Shown: in pieces, positions 44,268-53,200 of the stretch
Position numbering within the stretch: position 1 is the stretch's first letter
How the letters are laid out: every line of letters starts with the position of its first letter
Origin: Gordonia sp. PP30
GTDB taxonomy: Bacteria > Actinomycetota > Actinomycetes > Mycobacteriales > Mycobacteriaceae
Length of the DNA stretch: 64,000 nucleotides
Reading direction: 5' to 3'
Assembly: GCF_023100845.1 (NCBI RefSeq)
Contig: NZ_CP095864.1
Coordinates: 620,001 to 684,000 of the forward strand
Made by a program: the position numbers and the translations under genes
The notes under the pieces: generated by a model
The model's input: the letters and a program-made list of their open reading frames with translations, nothing else
Database searches by the model: none
What the model was told of the DNA's origin: nothing

Positions 44268-45505
44268 ACGACGACGCCACGGCGGAGAACGAGACGACCG
44301 CCGACGACCTTCCGGCTCCGGCGCCGCCGCGCCGCGAGGGACGCCGGTCCCGCGTGTCGATGGGCATCATCGGCGTAGCGCTGACCGCGGCCGTGGTGCT
44401 GAGCGCCCTGCAACTGGACAAGCTGCCGTTCCTGAGCCAGATCAGCACCTACAGCGCGCTCTTCGAGGACTCCGGCGGACTGGTGACCGGTGACACCGTC
44501 ACCGTCGCCGGGGTGAACGTCGGCACCGTCAAGGACATCTCGCTGGACCGCACCGGCGGTCACATGCTGGCCAAGGTCACCTTCCGGCTCGACGACACCA
44601 TCGTGCTCGGCGACCGGACGCGGGCGGCCATCAAGACCGAGACGGTGCTCGGCCGCCGCAACCTCACCATCGACTCGCTCGGCGACGGCCGCCTGCGACC
44701 CGGCCAGACCATCCCGGTCGAGGCCACCGTCGCCCCGTACTCGCTGACCGACGCGCTGGACGATTCGGTGTCGACCCTGACCGAGACCGACACCGATCAG
44801 CTCAACCGCGCCCTGAACACCATGAACGAGGCCTTCGCCGACACCCCGGCCGAGATGAAGGGTGCGGTCGAGGGCGTCGGACGCCTGTCCAAGACCATCG
44901 CCGACCGGGACAACGCCCTCAACGAACTGCTCGGCCGCGCCCGCGGCGTCACCGACATCATCGGCAAGCGCAGCGACCAGATCCAGCAGCTGCTGATCGA
45001 CGCCAACGCCCTGCTCGGCGAGCTGAACATGCGGCGCGATGCGATCCGGCAGATCATCTCCGGCACCGAGAACCTGTCCGCGCAGCTCACCGGATTCGTG
45101 AAGGACAACGAGGCGCAGCTGACGCCGGTCCTGGAGAAGTTCAACCGGGTGCTCGACATCCTGAACGACAACGCCGACAACTTCTCCGCCGCCATCGACA
45201 ATCTCGGGCCGTACGCCAACATCATGGGTGAGGCGGTCAGTTCCGGCCCGTACTTCTCCTCGCTCGTCGGCCTGCCGACCTGGGGCGACTACATGGGCAC
45301 CTTCCTGCGCATCCTCGCGGGCAAGTACCCGGAGGCCGCCCAGTACTTCGCCAAGTACTCCGGCTTCCCGCTGCTGCCGAACAACTGGTCCGAGGGGCCC
45401 AAGCTCGGTGCCCCCGGCCCCAAGCGGCCGGTGCCGAGCAGCAAGCCGCCGACGGTGCCGCCGACCACCACGAAGAAGACGACGACCCCGACGGGAGGAC
45501 GCTGA
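44264..45505 (+). CDS. mce4C: Mce4C, substrate-binding subunit
   Basis: A 413-residue MCE protein with an acidic N-terminal tail (NDDATAENETTADDLPAPAP), an anchor at about 32-48, the MCE domain with DTVTVAGVNVGTVKDISL, long helices, and a Pro/Thr/Lys-rich C-terminal tail (KPPTVPPTTTKKTTTPTGG). I chose ATG 44264 because ATGA overlaps the mce4B stop; GTG 44252, used by an extended frame, lies on top of the Shine-Dalgarno GGGGGAGG. Confidence 0.9.
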   Translation: MNDDATAENETTADDLPAPAPPRREGRRSRVSMGIIGVALTAAVVLSALQLDKLPFLSQISTYSALFEDSGGLVTGDTVTVAGVNVGTVKDISLDRTGGHMLAKVTFRLDDTIVLGDRTRAAIKTETVLGRRNLTIDSLGDGRLRPGQTIPVEATVAPYSLTDALDDSVSTLTETDTDQLNRALNTMNEAFADTPAEMKGAVEGVGRLSKTIADRDNALNELLGRARGVTDIIGKRSDQIQQLLIDANALLGELNMRRDAIRQIISGTENLSAQLTGFVKDNEAQLTPVLEKFNRVLDILNDNADNFSAAIDNLGPYANIMGEAVSSGPYFSSLVGLPTWGDYMGTFLRILAGKYPEAAQYFAKYSGFPLLPNNWSEGPKLGAPGPKRPVPSSKPPTVPPTTTKKTTTPTGGR

Positions 45506-45506
45506 C

Positions 45507-46808
45507 ATGGGCGCCACCGACCGGATCGCCGGGCTCTCCTTCCCCAAGCGGGTGATCGCGATCATCGCCGTGCTGCTGATCGCCGTGCTGGTCGTGATGC
45601 TGTCGTGGTTCGGCTACCAGCGGGTCACCACGCGGACCATCACCGCCTACTTCCCGTCGGTCACCGGGCTGTACAGCGGAGACCCGGTCCGGGTGATCGG
45701 GGTGCCGGTCGGCAAGGTCTCGTCGATCACGCCGCGCAAGGGCGACGTCAAGGTCGTGATGCGCATCGACAAGGACGTGCCGATCCCCACCGACGTGCGC
45801 GCGGTGATCGTCGCGCAGTCACTGGTCTCCGGCCGGTTCGTCCAGCTGACGCCGTCGTACACGACCGGGCCCAAGCTCGGCGGCGACGCCAACGACATCC
45901 CGATGGACCGGACGGCCGTGCCGATGGAGTGGGACGACGTCAAGAAGCAGCTCAACGAGCTGAGCGAGGTCCTCGGCCCGAAGTCGGGCGAGAACGGGAC
46001 CGTCGACCACGGCACCGCGGTCAAGACGATCGACACCCTGGCGGCGAACCTCGACGGGAACGGCGCGGCCATGGCGACGTCGCTCAAGGAGATGTCCACC
46101 GTGATGGGCACCCTCGCCGAGAACCGCGACGACCTGTTCGCGACGGTGAAGAGCCTGCAGAAGCTGACCGACCTGCTGTCGCAGAATCACCAGGAACTGG
46201 TCCAGTTCAACGGCCGGATGGCCTCGGTGAGCAGCGTGCTGGCCGATTCGAACGAGTCGCTCGGCGACGCGATGGACAACCTCGACGAGGCGCTCGGCGA
46301 ACTCCGCGGATTCCTCGACCACAACACCGCGGCGGTGGCCGCGACCATGCAGAAGATGGTGCCGTTCACCGACACCCTCAAGCGGAACGACGAGGGACTG
46401 CGCGGGCTGCTGCACTCGGCGCCCAACCAGCTGGCCAACTTCATGAACATGTACAACCCGCTGACCGGGTCGCTGGACGGCGTATTCGGTCTCGGCATGG
46501 GCAACAACCTCATCACGCTGCTGTGCGGCTCGATGGCATCGACCGCCCGCCCGATGGACGACGAGGCCGGCGTGGAGAAGTGCGTCGACCTGCTGGCACC
46601 GATCCTCAAGGATGTCGCCGTCAACTTCCCGCCGTTCGTCGCCAATCCGCTGATCGGCCGCGCGGCGACGCAGGACCAGATCCAGTACCAGAATCCGAGC
46701 GTGAAGGCCCGGGCACAGGCCGGGGTGGCCGACCGCGATGTCGCCAGCACCAAGCCGCAACCGGCCGATCCCATGCTCAAGATGCTCCTGCCGTTCGGGG
46801 GTAACTGA
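45507..46808 (+). CDS. mce4D: Mce4D, substrate-binding subunit
   Basis: A 433-residue MCE protein: anchor at about 15-35 (VIAIIAVLLIAVLVVMLSW), MCE domain with DPVRVIGVPVGKVSSITP, helical region, and a conserved late segment PLTGSLDGVFGLGMGNNLIT. It starts one base after mce4C ends, with GGGAGG upstream. Homolog of Rv3496c. Confidence 0.92.
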   Translation: MGATDRIAGLSFPKRVIAIIAVLLIAVLVVMLSWFGYQRVTTRTITAYFPSVTGLYSGDPVRVIGVPVGKVSSITPRKGDVKVVMRIDKDVPIPTDVRAVIVAQSLVSGRFVQLTPSYTTGPKLGGDANDIPMDRTAVPMEWDDVKKQLNELSEVLGPKSGENGTVDHGTAVKTIDTLAANLDGNGAAMATSLKEMSTVMGTLAENRDDLFATVKSLQKLTDLLSQNHQELVQFNGRMASVSSVLADSNESLGDAMDNLDEALGELRGFLDHNTAAVAATMQKMVPFTDTLKRNDEGLRGLLHSAPNQLANFMNMYNPLTGSLDGVFGLGMGNNLITLLCGSMASTARPMDDEAGVEKCVDLLAPILKDVAVNFPPFVANPLIGRAATQDQIQYQNPSVKARAQAGVADRDVASTKPQPADPMLKMLLPFGGN

Positions 46809-48046
46809 TGCGCACCGCCCGCCGAATCGTCGCCGTCGCCGCGGCCGCCGCACTGCTGGTGCCGCTCACCGCGTGCGGCACCGACCTGGGCTCGGGGGTG
46901 TCGTCGATCGGCGCCCAGGGGACCGGCAAGGGGTCGTACCAGATCACCGCGATGATTCCGTCGGCCGCCGGCCTGGTCCGCAACGCCCCGGTGATGATGA
47001 CCGACAGCACCGTCGGCAGTATCGGCAACATCGAGGTGGACCACTGGAACGCCAAGATCACGCTGCGGCTGGACCCGGGAGTCAAGGTGCCCGACGGCTC
47101 GCACGCGATGATCGGTATGACCAGCGTGCTCGGGTCCTCGCACCTGGCGATCGTGCCGCCGGACCAGCCGAACGGGAAGTACGTGCCGGCCGGCGGCAGC
47201 CTCTCGCTGCCGAACTGTCCGCCGCCGTCGAACGTCGCCCCGGCGTCGGGCAGGAAGATCCCGGACATCACCGAGGCGCAGACCGTCGACCCGTGCCGGT
47301 ATCCGACCACCGAGCAGGTGCTCAGTTCACTGTCGGTGGTGCTCAACGGCGGTGGTCTGTCGCAGATGGGCGAGATCGTGCACGAGCTGTCGGATGCCTT
47401 CGGCGGGCGCGGCGAGACCCTGCAGAATCTGATTCCCAGGCTGAACACCCTGGTCAGTGACCTAGACTCGCAGACCACGAACATCATCGCGGCGACCGAG
47501 GGCCTGGATCGGCTGACCGCGGAGATCAACGGGCAGGAAGCCACCGTGCAGCGGGCGCTGGCGTCGGGGCCGCGGATCCTGCAACTGCTGGTGGACCAGC
47601 GGCAGAACCTGATCACCGCGCTCGGTGCGGTCGGCGACCTGTCGAAGACGGCCAACGAGATCCTCGCCAAGAACGGCGACGACATCAAGGTGATCTTGCC
47701 GAACATGCGCGCCCTGCTGTCGCAGCTCGCGACCACCGGGCCGGCGCTGACCAACTCGCTGCGGATGCTGCTCACGTTCCCGTTCATCGAGGACAAGATC
47801 GACACCGTCGTCAAGGGCGACTACGTCAACTCCGACCTGGTCCTCGACCTGACGGTGGGCCGGCTCAGCGAGTCGATGGGCGCATCGATCGGGCTGACCG
47901 GTCCGGAGGGGCTGCTGGGCGCGGCCGGCGCCAACGCGCGCAAGTCGGCCGATCCGCTGACGGAACCGTTCACCGGGCCGTGGGCCCAGCGCCCGGCGCA
48001 GCCCGACCCCAGCCCTAAGCCGAAGCAGAAGGGCGGTCACCGATGA
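46808..48046 (+). CDS. mce4E: Mce4E, lipoprotein subunit
   Basis: A 412-residue MCE lipoprotein. Signal with lipobox LTAC (C23), MCE domain with APVMMTDSTVGSIGNIEV, helical region. The E subunit of mycobacterial Mce complexes is typically the lipid-anchored one. Its ATG overlaps the mce4D stop by one base. Confidence 0.93.
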   Translation: MRTARRIVAVAAAAALLVPLTACGTDLGSGVSSIGAQGTGKGSYQITAMIPSAAGLVRNAPVMMTDSTVGSIGNIEVDHWNAKITLRLDPGVKVPDGSHAMIGMTSVLGSSHLAIVPPDQPNGKYVPAGGSLSLPNCPPPSNVAPASGRKIPDITEAQTVDPCRYPTTEQVLSSLSVVLNGGGLSQMGEIVHELSDAFGGRGETLQNLIPRLNTLVSDLDSQTTNIIAATEGLDRLTAEINGQEATVQRALASGPRILQLLVDQRQNLITALGAVGDLSKTANEILAKNGDDIKVILPNMRALLSQLATTGPALTNSLRMLLTFPFIEDKIDTVVKGDYVNSDLVLDLTVGRLSESMGASIGLTGPEGLLGAAGANARKSADPLTEPFTGPWAQRPAQPDPSPKPKQKGGHR

Positions 48047-49470
48047 AGATCACGTCCTTCGTCCGCGGCCAGCTCATCATCTTCGCACTGGTGACCGTGG
48101 TCGCCGTCGTCTCGATGGCGGTGTTCTACATCCGTATCCCGCAGATGGTCGGGATCGGCGCGTACCGGGTGACGCTCGACATGCCGTCGTCCGGCGGCCT
48201 GTATCAGAACGCGAATGTGAGCTTCCGCGGCGTCGACGTCGGGAAGGTCACCAAGATGTGGCTCACCGAGAACCGGGTGCAGGCCGAGCTGAGCATCGAC
48301 TCGGGCACCAAGATCCCGGCGAACTCGAGCGCCACCGTGCGCAGCGTGTCCGCGGTCGGCGAGCAGTTCGTCGAGTTCCTGCCGCCGACGCGGCCGGCCG
48401 ACGGCACCCTCGGCGACGGCGCCAAGGTGACGATGACCGACGAGCAGCTGCCCGTGCAGATCTCGTCCATGCTCGACCAGGCCGATGCCCTGCTGGTCGC
48501 GGTCGGGAACACCCAGCTGCGTCAAGTGCTCGACGAGGCCTTCCTCGCCTTCAACGGCACCGGCCCGGCGCTGCAACGGCTGCTCGACTCGATGATCCTG
48601 TTCGTCGGGGCGGCGAACAAGAACGTCGACGCCGTCAACGACCTGATCGATCAGGCCGGGCCGATCCTGGCGACCCAGAACCGGACCGCCGACGACATCC
48701 GGTCGTGGACCCGCGACATGACGACGGTGACCGACACCCTGCGCGCCCACAAGACCGACATCACCGGGATTCTGCAGAAGGGCCCCGGTACGGCCACCGC
48801 CGCGCAGAAACTGTTCGGCGACATCAGCCAGTCGTTCCCGACGGCCATCTCGAATCTGTCGGTCGATGCGCGCACCATGGCGATCTACCTGCCGAATCTG
48901 CGGCAGACGATCGTGCTGTATCCGCGCGTCCTCTCGGCGCTGATCACCGCGATCAACACCGGCAACAGCGACCGCGGCCCGAACGTGAACTTCACGCTCG
49001 GCTTCCAGGATCCGCCGACCTGCACGGTCGGCTTCATTCCGCCGGCCGACTGGCGCTTCCCGAGTGCGCAGACCCCGCAGCAGGTGCCCGCCGGCACCCT
49101 CTGCCGGCTGCCGCAGAACGCACAGGCCGCGGTGCGCGGCGCCCGCAACTTCCCGTGCGCGGAGTTCCCGGGCCGTCGCGCCCCGACCCCCGCCGAATGC
49201 CGCACCGGCTACAAGCCGTCGGCCCGCGACAACGTCGCCTTCCCCAACGGGCTGCCGTTCACCAACCTCCCGAAGCAGCCGGCCGGCTATCTGGTGCCCG
49301 GCACGCCGCAGAGCTACGACCCGACGCCGGCCACCTACGCGACCACCTACGATCCGGTGACGGGGCAGTTCATCGGACCGGATGGCAAGATCTATAACGC
49401 CGGGCTCGGTGAGCAGCCGGGCGCGAAGACGCAATGGTACGACCTGATCACGAAGACGGTGGAGTCCTGA
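48043..49470 (+). CDS. mce4F: Mce4F, substrate-binding subunit
   Basis: A 475-residue MCE protein, the longest of the set: anchor at about 9-30, MCE domain with ANVSFRGVDVGKVTKMWL, helical region, and a Pro-rich C-terminal tail with several Cys (PTCTVGFIPP, GTLCRLPQN, FPCAEFPG, AECRTGY). It overlaps mce4E by four bases. Homolog of Rv3494c. Confidence 0.92.
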   Translation: MKITSFVRGQLIIFALVTVVAVVSMAVFYIRIPQMVGIGAYRVTLDMPSSGGLYQNANVSFRGVDVGKVTKMWLTENRVQAELSIDSGTKIPANSSATVRSVSAVGEQFVEFLPPTRPADGTLGDGAKVTMTDEQLPVQISSMLDQADALLVAVGNTQLRQVLDEAFLAFNGTGPALQRLLDSMILFVGAANKNVDAVNDLIDQAGPILATQNRTADDIRSWTRDMTTVTDTLRAHKTDITGILQKGPGTATAAQKLFGDISQSFPTAISNLSVDARTMAIYLPNLRQTIVLYPRVLSALITAINTGNSDRGPNVNFTLGFQDPPTCTVGFIPPADWRFPSAQTPQQVPAGTLCRLPQNAQAAVRGARNFPCAEFPGRRAPTPAECRTGYKPSARDNVAFPNGLPFTNLPKQPAGYLVPGTPQSYDPTPATYATTYDPVTGQFIGPDGKIYNAGLGEQPGAKTQWYDLITKTVES

Positions 49471-50402
49471 GTTCCGACGACGAGATCCCGAAGCCGGCCG
49501 GCCCGGTCGTTCGCAAGACCAGCCCGCTCGGGCGCAAAACGAAGAAACCGGCCGCCTCGGCGATCCCCGGGTACGAGGTGGGCAAGGCCGCCCCGATCCC
49601 GGGTGCCGCGACGTCCGGCGCCGACGATGCCGAGACCGCGGCCGACGGGGAGGAGACCGCGGAGGTTCTGACCTCCGCGGCCGAGACGACGGACACCGCC
49701 GAGACCGCCGAGACGACGGACACGGCCGAGACGCCGGACACTGCCGAGACGCCGGACACGACCGAGACGCCGGACACGGCGGAGATCGAGACCGGAGCGA
49801 GCGGGATCGCCGCGGCCGACCGCGTCGGATACCGCGACCGGCGGGTCGCGGCGCAGCGTCGTCGTTCCGCGCGGGAGGCGGCGGGTGCATCGCGGACGAG
49901 CCGGGTCTCCGGCGGCGCGGCCCGGCGGGCGGTGGCCCTGATCCTCGCGGTGATCATCATCGTCACCGGCACGGTGCTGTCGATCGTGTTCGGGATGCGC
50001 TACCAGACCATCGCCCACCAGCGTGAACTGCGCGCCCAGTACGCGACGTTCGCGCGGCAGGTGGTGGTCGACATGACCACCCTCAACTCCGACAACGCCG
50101 ACGCGATGTACAAGCTCGCGATGAACAAGACCAGCGGCCGCGCGCAGCAGGTGTTCCGGGACAACATGAAGCAGGTCACCGACATGATCCGCAAAGCGGA
50201 CGCGGTGACCCAGACGAACGTGCTCAGCGAGGCGGTCAGCGAGGCCACCGACAAGGAGGGCACGGTGCTGATGGTCGTCGGCTGGACCAGCAAGACCAAG
50301 GACGGCAAGACGCAGCCGCTGTTCCAGACCTTCCGCTATCAGGTCGGCATGACCCGGATCAACGGCGACCTGAAAGTGACCGACCTGGAGTTCGTCTGGT
50401 GA
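49434..50402 (+). CDS. mam4A: Mam4A, Mce-associated membrane protein with acidic repeat tail
   Basis: An Mce-associated protein with a single membrane helix (RAVALILAVIIIVTGTVLSI) and a C-terminal NTF2-like domain ending RINGDLKVTDLEFVW. The N-terminal third is acidic and contains tandem ETPDTA-type hexapeptides (coded at about 49680-49790). Mam proteins stabilise the importer. The start is uncertain: ATG 49434 overlaps mce4F by 37 bases and lacks a Shine-Dalgarno, and CTG 49467 with GGTGGAG upstream is an alternative. Homolog of Rv3493c. Confidence 0.8.
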   Translation: MVRPDHEDGGVLSSDDEIPKPAGPVVRKTSPLGRKTKKPAASAIPGYEVGKAAPIPGAATSGADDAETAADGEETAEVLTSAAETTDTAETAETTDTAETPDTAETPDTTETPDTAEIETGASGIAAADRVGYRDRRVAAQRRRSAREAAGASRTSRVSGGAARRAVALILAVIIIVTGTVLSIVFGMRYQTIAHQRELRAQYATFARQVVVDMTTLNSDNADAMYKLAMNKTSGRAQQVFRDNMKQVTDMIRKADAVTQTNVLSEAVSEATDKEGTVLMVVGWTSKTKDGKTQPLFQTFRYQVGMTRINGDLKVTDLEFVW

Positions 50403-51046
50403 GCGCGCGCAGAATCGTCACCGTCGTCATCGGCCTGCTGACGGTCGCGGCCGTGGTGTGCACCGTGTTCTTCGGCGTGCAGTACGGGCGGGCCCGGGCT
50501 GAGGAGAACGCCCGCAACAGCGCCCTCACCGCCGCGCGGGAGTACGTCCAGAAGATGTACGCCTGGACGCCGCAGAACATCTCCGACCACATCAACTTCA
50601 TGATGGGCGTGTTGATCGGCCCGGCGAAGAAGGACTACGAGAGCCACGTCGTCGGCAACCGGATCGCCGAGCAGGTGAAGCAGCAGCAGGTGGTCGCGCA
50701 GGTCACCGACCAGGGCTCCGGCGTCGTCGAGAACACCCGGAACACGGCCACCGTGCTGCTGTTCATCAACCAGTCGGCCAGTCGTGCCGCGAACGAGGAA
50801 GTGCAGACCAACCCGGCGCGCGTGGTCTACACGATGGAGCGGCGGGGCGGGCGCTGGCTGATCAACGACGCGCAGCTGATCACCGATCAGACGCTGGAAG
50901 ACATGGTGGACAAGCAGGGCGGCACCACCCCGCCGAGCGGTGCCATCTCGGTGCCCGCGCCGAGCCCGGGTGCGCCGTCGTCCGGCGCTCCCGCGCCGAG
51001 CGAGGTGACCCCCGCGCCGTCGTCGGAGCCGGTCCCCGCCGGCTGA
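50399..51046 (+). CDS. mam4B: Mam4B, Mce-associated membrane protein
   Basis: A 215-residue protein: membrane anchor at about 5-26, an NTF2-like domain (EYVQKMYAWTPQNISDHINF to GRWLINDAQLITDQ), then a Pro/Ser/Ala-rich tail. Homolog of Rv3492c. GTG overlaps the mam4A stop (GTGA). Last gene of the mce4 operon, followed by a multi-copy hairpin. Confidence 0.88.
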   Translation: MSARRIVTVVIGLLTVAAVVCTVFFGVQYGRARAEENARNSALTAAREYVQKMYAWTPQNISDHINFMMGVLIGPAKKDYESHVVGNRIAEQVKQQQVVAQVTDQGSGVVENTRNTATVLLFINQSASRAANEEVQTNPARVVYTMERRGGRWLINDAQLITDQTLEDMVDKQGGTTPPSGAISVPAPSPGAPSSGAPAPSEVTPAPSSEPVPAG

Positions 51047-51087
51047 TCTGCGACCGCGTCGCCCACGCGGCCGCCCGCCCGCAGCGC

Positions 51088-51155
51088 GTGTCGCGGGTCT
51101 ACTTGCGTGTCGCGGGTCGTGCAGGACCCGCGACACGAAGATGGACCCGCGACAC
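51088..51155. terminator. Four-copy 12-bp inverted repeat at the end of the mce4 operon
   Basis: GTGTCGCGGGTC occurs at 51088-51099 and 51107-51118, and its complement GACCCGCGACAC at 51125-51136 and 51144-51155. Two nested 12-bp stems can form. It sits between the mce4 operon and a convergent gene. Confidence 0.7.
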
Positions 51156-51202
51156 GGAGGGGAAGGGGTGACTCGGCCGGTGGCGCGCCCGGATAGCCGG
51201 GA

Positions 51203-52663
51203 CTACGAGGTGTAGCCCAGCGGCATGAGGATCGACTTGTGCTCCAGGTACGACTCCAGGCCCTCGCGCCCGTTCTCCCGGCCGATCCCGGAGCTCTTGT
51301 AGCCGCCGAAGGGCGACGCCGGGTCGATCGCGTACCAGTTGATCCCCAGTGTGCCGGTGCGCACGCGCTTGGCGATCTCGACGGCGCGGTCGATGTCGGC
51401 GCTCCACACCGAACCGGCCAGACCGTAGTCGGAGTCGTTGGCGATGGCGACGGCCTCGTCGACGTCGTCGTAGGCGATCACGCTGATCACCGGGCCGAAG
51501 ATCTCTTCGCGGGCGATCGCCATGTCGTTGGTGACACCGGTGAAGATGGTGGGGCCGACCCAGTTCTCGGTGCCGATCGCCGGGCCGGGGACCTCGAGCA
51601 CGGCGGTGGCGCCGTCGGCCTTGCCTCGTGCGATGTAGCCGGTGACCTTCTCGAACTGCTTGTCGTTGATGAGCGGGCCGATCTTGGTCTCCGGATCGTC
51701 CGGCAGGCCGGGGGTGAAGCCGGCGGCGACGTCGACCATGGCCGCCACGATCTCGTCGTGCCGGGAGCGCGGCACCAGGACGCGGGTCTGCGCAACGCAC
51801 GCCTGGCCCGCGTTGAGGATGCCGGAGAACACCAGCATCGGCGCGGCCGCCGGGAGGTCCACGTCGTCGAGCACGATGGCCGCCGACTTGCCGCCGAGTT
51901 CGAGCGAGCAGCGCTTGAGCGTCTCGCCGCAGCGCGCGGCGATCGACCGGCCGGCCGCGGTGGACCCGGTGAAGGTGATTTTGTCGACGCCGGGATGGTC
52001 GACGAGGGCCCGGCCGGTCGCCACGCCGCCCGGAACCACCGAGATCACGCCCTCGGGGACGCCGGCCTCGGTGAACAGTTCGGCCAGCAGGTTGGCGTTG
52101 AGCGGCGTCTCCGGGGCGGGTTTGAGGACGATCGAGCAGCCGGCCGCGAGTGCCGGACCGAACTTGTTGCACAGCAGGAACAGCGGCACGTTCCAGGCGA
52201 TGATCGCGCCGACCACGCCGACCGGCTCGCGCACCACCAGCGTCTCGCCGAACATGCCGGTGCGCTTCTCCGACCACTCGTACGCCTCGGCGGCGTCGGC
52301 GTACCCGGCCAGCACGCCGGTGCCGGCGAGCTGTTGCAGGGTGGCGACATCGGCCGGCGTGGCGCCCATCTCCGCTGAGACCAGCGCGCAGATGTCGGCG
52401 GAACGCTCGTTGATGAGGGCGGCGGCCCGGCGCAGCACCGCGGCGCGCTCGGACGGCGGCGTCAGCCGCCAGACACCGGCGTCGAAGGCGGCGCGGGCCG
52501 CACGCACGGCGGCGTCGACGTCGTCGGCGTCCGCTTCGGGTACTGAACCGATCAGCTCGCCGGTGGCGGGGGAGTGGACGTCGAGGCGCGTGGTGGAGTG
52601 CGGCGCCGTCCAGCGTCCGCCGAGGTACAGCTGATCGGTCGCGATAGGGGTGGTGACGGACAT
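51203..52663 (-). CDS. Aldehyde dehydrogenase of the KstR regulon
   Basis: A 486-residue NAD-dependent aldehyde dehydrogenase. LELGGKSAA holds the Glu, and NAGQACVAQ the Cys nucleophile; GYKSSGIGRENG is the C-terminal motif. An exact KstR box lies 39 bases upstream of the ATG, so it is sterol-regulated, perhaps oxidising a side-chain aldehyde from CYP125. AGGAG precedes the start by five bases. Similar ALDHs of the KstR regulon are known in mycobacteria. Confidence 0.88.
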   Translation of the reverse strand: MSVTTPIATDQLYLGGRWTAPHSTTRLDVHSPATGELIGSVPEADADDVDAAVRAARAAFDAGVWRLTPPSERAAVLRRAAALINERSADICALVSAEMGATPADVATLQQLAGTGVLAGYADAAEAYEWSEKRTGMFGETLVVREPVGVVGAIIAWNVPLFLLCNKFGPALAAGCSIVLKPAPETPLNANLLAELFTEAGVPEGVISVVPGGVATGRALVDHPGVDKITFTGSTAAGRSIAARCGETLKRCSLELGGKSAAIVLDDVDLPAAAPMLVFSGILNAGQACVAQTRVLVPRSRHDEIVAAMVDVAAGFTPGLPDDPETKIGPLINDKQFEKVTGYIARGKADGATAVLEVPGPAIGTENWVGPTIFTGVTNDMAIAREEIFGPVISVIAYDDVDEAVAIANDSDYGLAGSVWSADIDRAVEIAKRVRTGTLGINWYAIDPASPFGGYKSSGIGRENGREGLESYLEHKSILMPLGYTS

Positions 52664-52701
52664 GCGTGCTCCTGGTATCGGGGAAGGTCTCCCACCGATA
52701 C

Positions 52702-52715
52702 TAGAACACGTTCTA
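52702..52715 (-). promoter_or_regulatory. KstR operator of the aldehyde dehydrogenase
   Basis: TAGAACACGTTCTA, a perfect 14-base palindrome and the canonical KstR site. It begins three bases after the stop codon of the MhuD-like gene, 39 bases before the ALDH start. Confidence 0.93.
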
Positions 52716-52718
52716 GTC

Positions 52719-53024
52719 TTACGCCGAGGGCTTGACGTCGAGAACGACGTCGAACTCCAGCAGGTCCGCCCCGGTGGCCACCGGCTTGCGGTCGCTCTTG
52801 TTGGCCGCGCGGGCGTCGCCGCCCGCCCACGCATCGAAGCTCGCCTCGTCTTCCCACTGGGTCACCACGAAGTAGCGGTCGTCGCCCTTGGTGGGACGCA
52901 GCAGCTGAAATCCGAGGAAACCGGGGGCCTGTTCGACGACGCCGGCGCGCGCCGCGAACCGCTTCTCCAGCTCGGGACCCTGTCCCTCGGGAACGTGAAT
53001 CGCATTGATCTTGACGACAGCCAT
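52719..53024 (-). CDS. MhuD-like ABM-domain protein lacking the heme-ligand His
   Basis: A 101-residue ABM-fold protein highly similar to MhuD (Rv3592) over VVKINAI-VPEG, GPELEKRFA, PGFLGFQLLRPTKGDDRYFV and PVATGADLLEFDVVLDV. MhuD degrades heme with Asn7, Trp66 and His75. Here N7 and W66 are kept, but the position of His75 is Asn (AANKSDRKP) and no His follows residue 10. Heme degradation is therefore doubtful. Neighbourhood with a Rv3591c-like hydrolase and clpC1 nearby matches the Mtb locus. Start ATG lies seven bases after TAGGCT. Confidence 0.8.
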   Translation of the reverse strand: MAVVKINAIHVPEGQGPELEKRFAARAGVVEQAPGFLGFQLLRPTKGDDRYFVVTQWEDEASFDAWAGGDARAANKSDRKPVATGADLLEFDVVLDVKPSA

Positions 53025-53100
53025 GGCTTTCAGCCTAGTCGCGCAAGCGCGACGAAGAAGGACTGAAGGCTGTCCTTGTCTTCAGGCCGGCCTTCGGCCA

Positions 53101-53129
53101 CATCCGAAGCTCCTTCGTCGCTTCGGATG
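53101..53129. terminator. Hairpin in the 176-bp gap before the hydrolase
   Basis: CATCCGAAGC (53101-53110) pairs with GCTTCGGATG (53120-53129) across a nine-base loop, and a partial third arm follows. It lies between divergent genes and so is more likely a REP-type element or a regulator of the mRNA than a terminator. Confidence 0.4.
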
Positions 53130-53200
53130 TCGAACCTCCTTCGTCGGTTCGGATGGTGACTCGCACTCGCCGTACGCCGCGACCGCTAAGGTCGGTAGCC

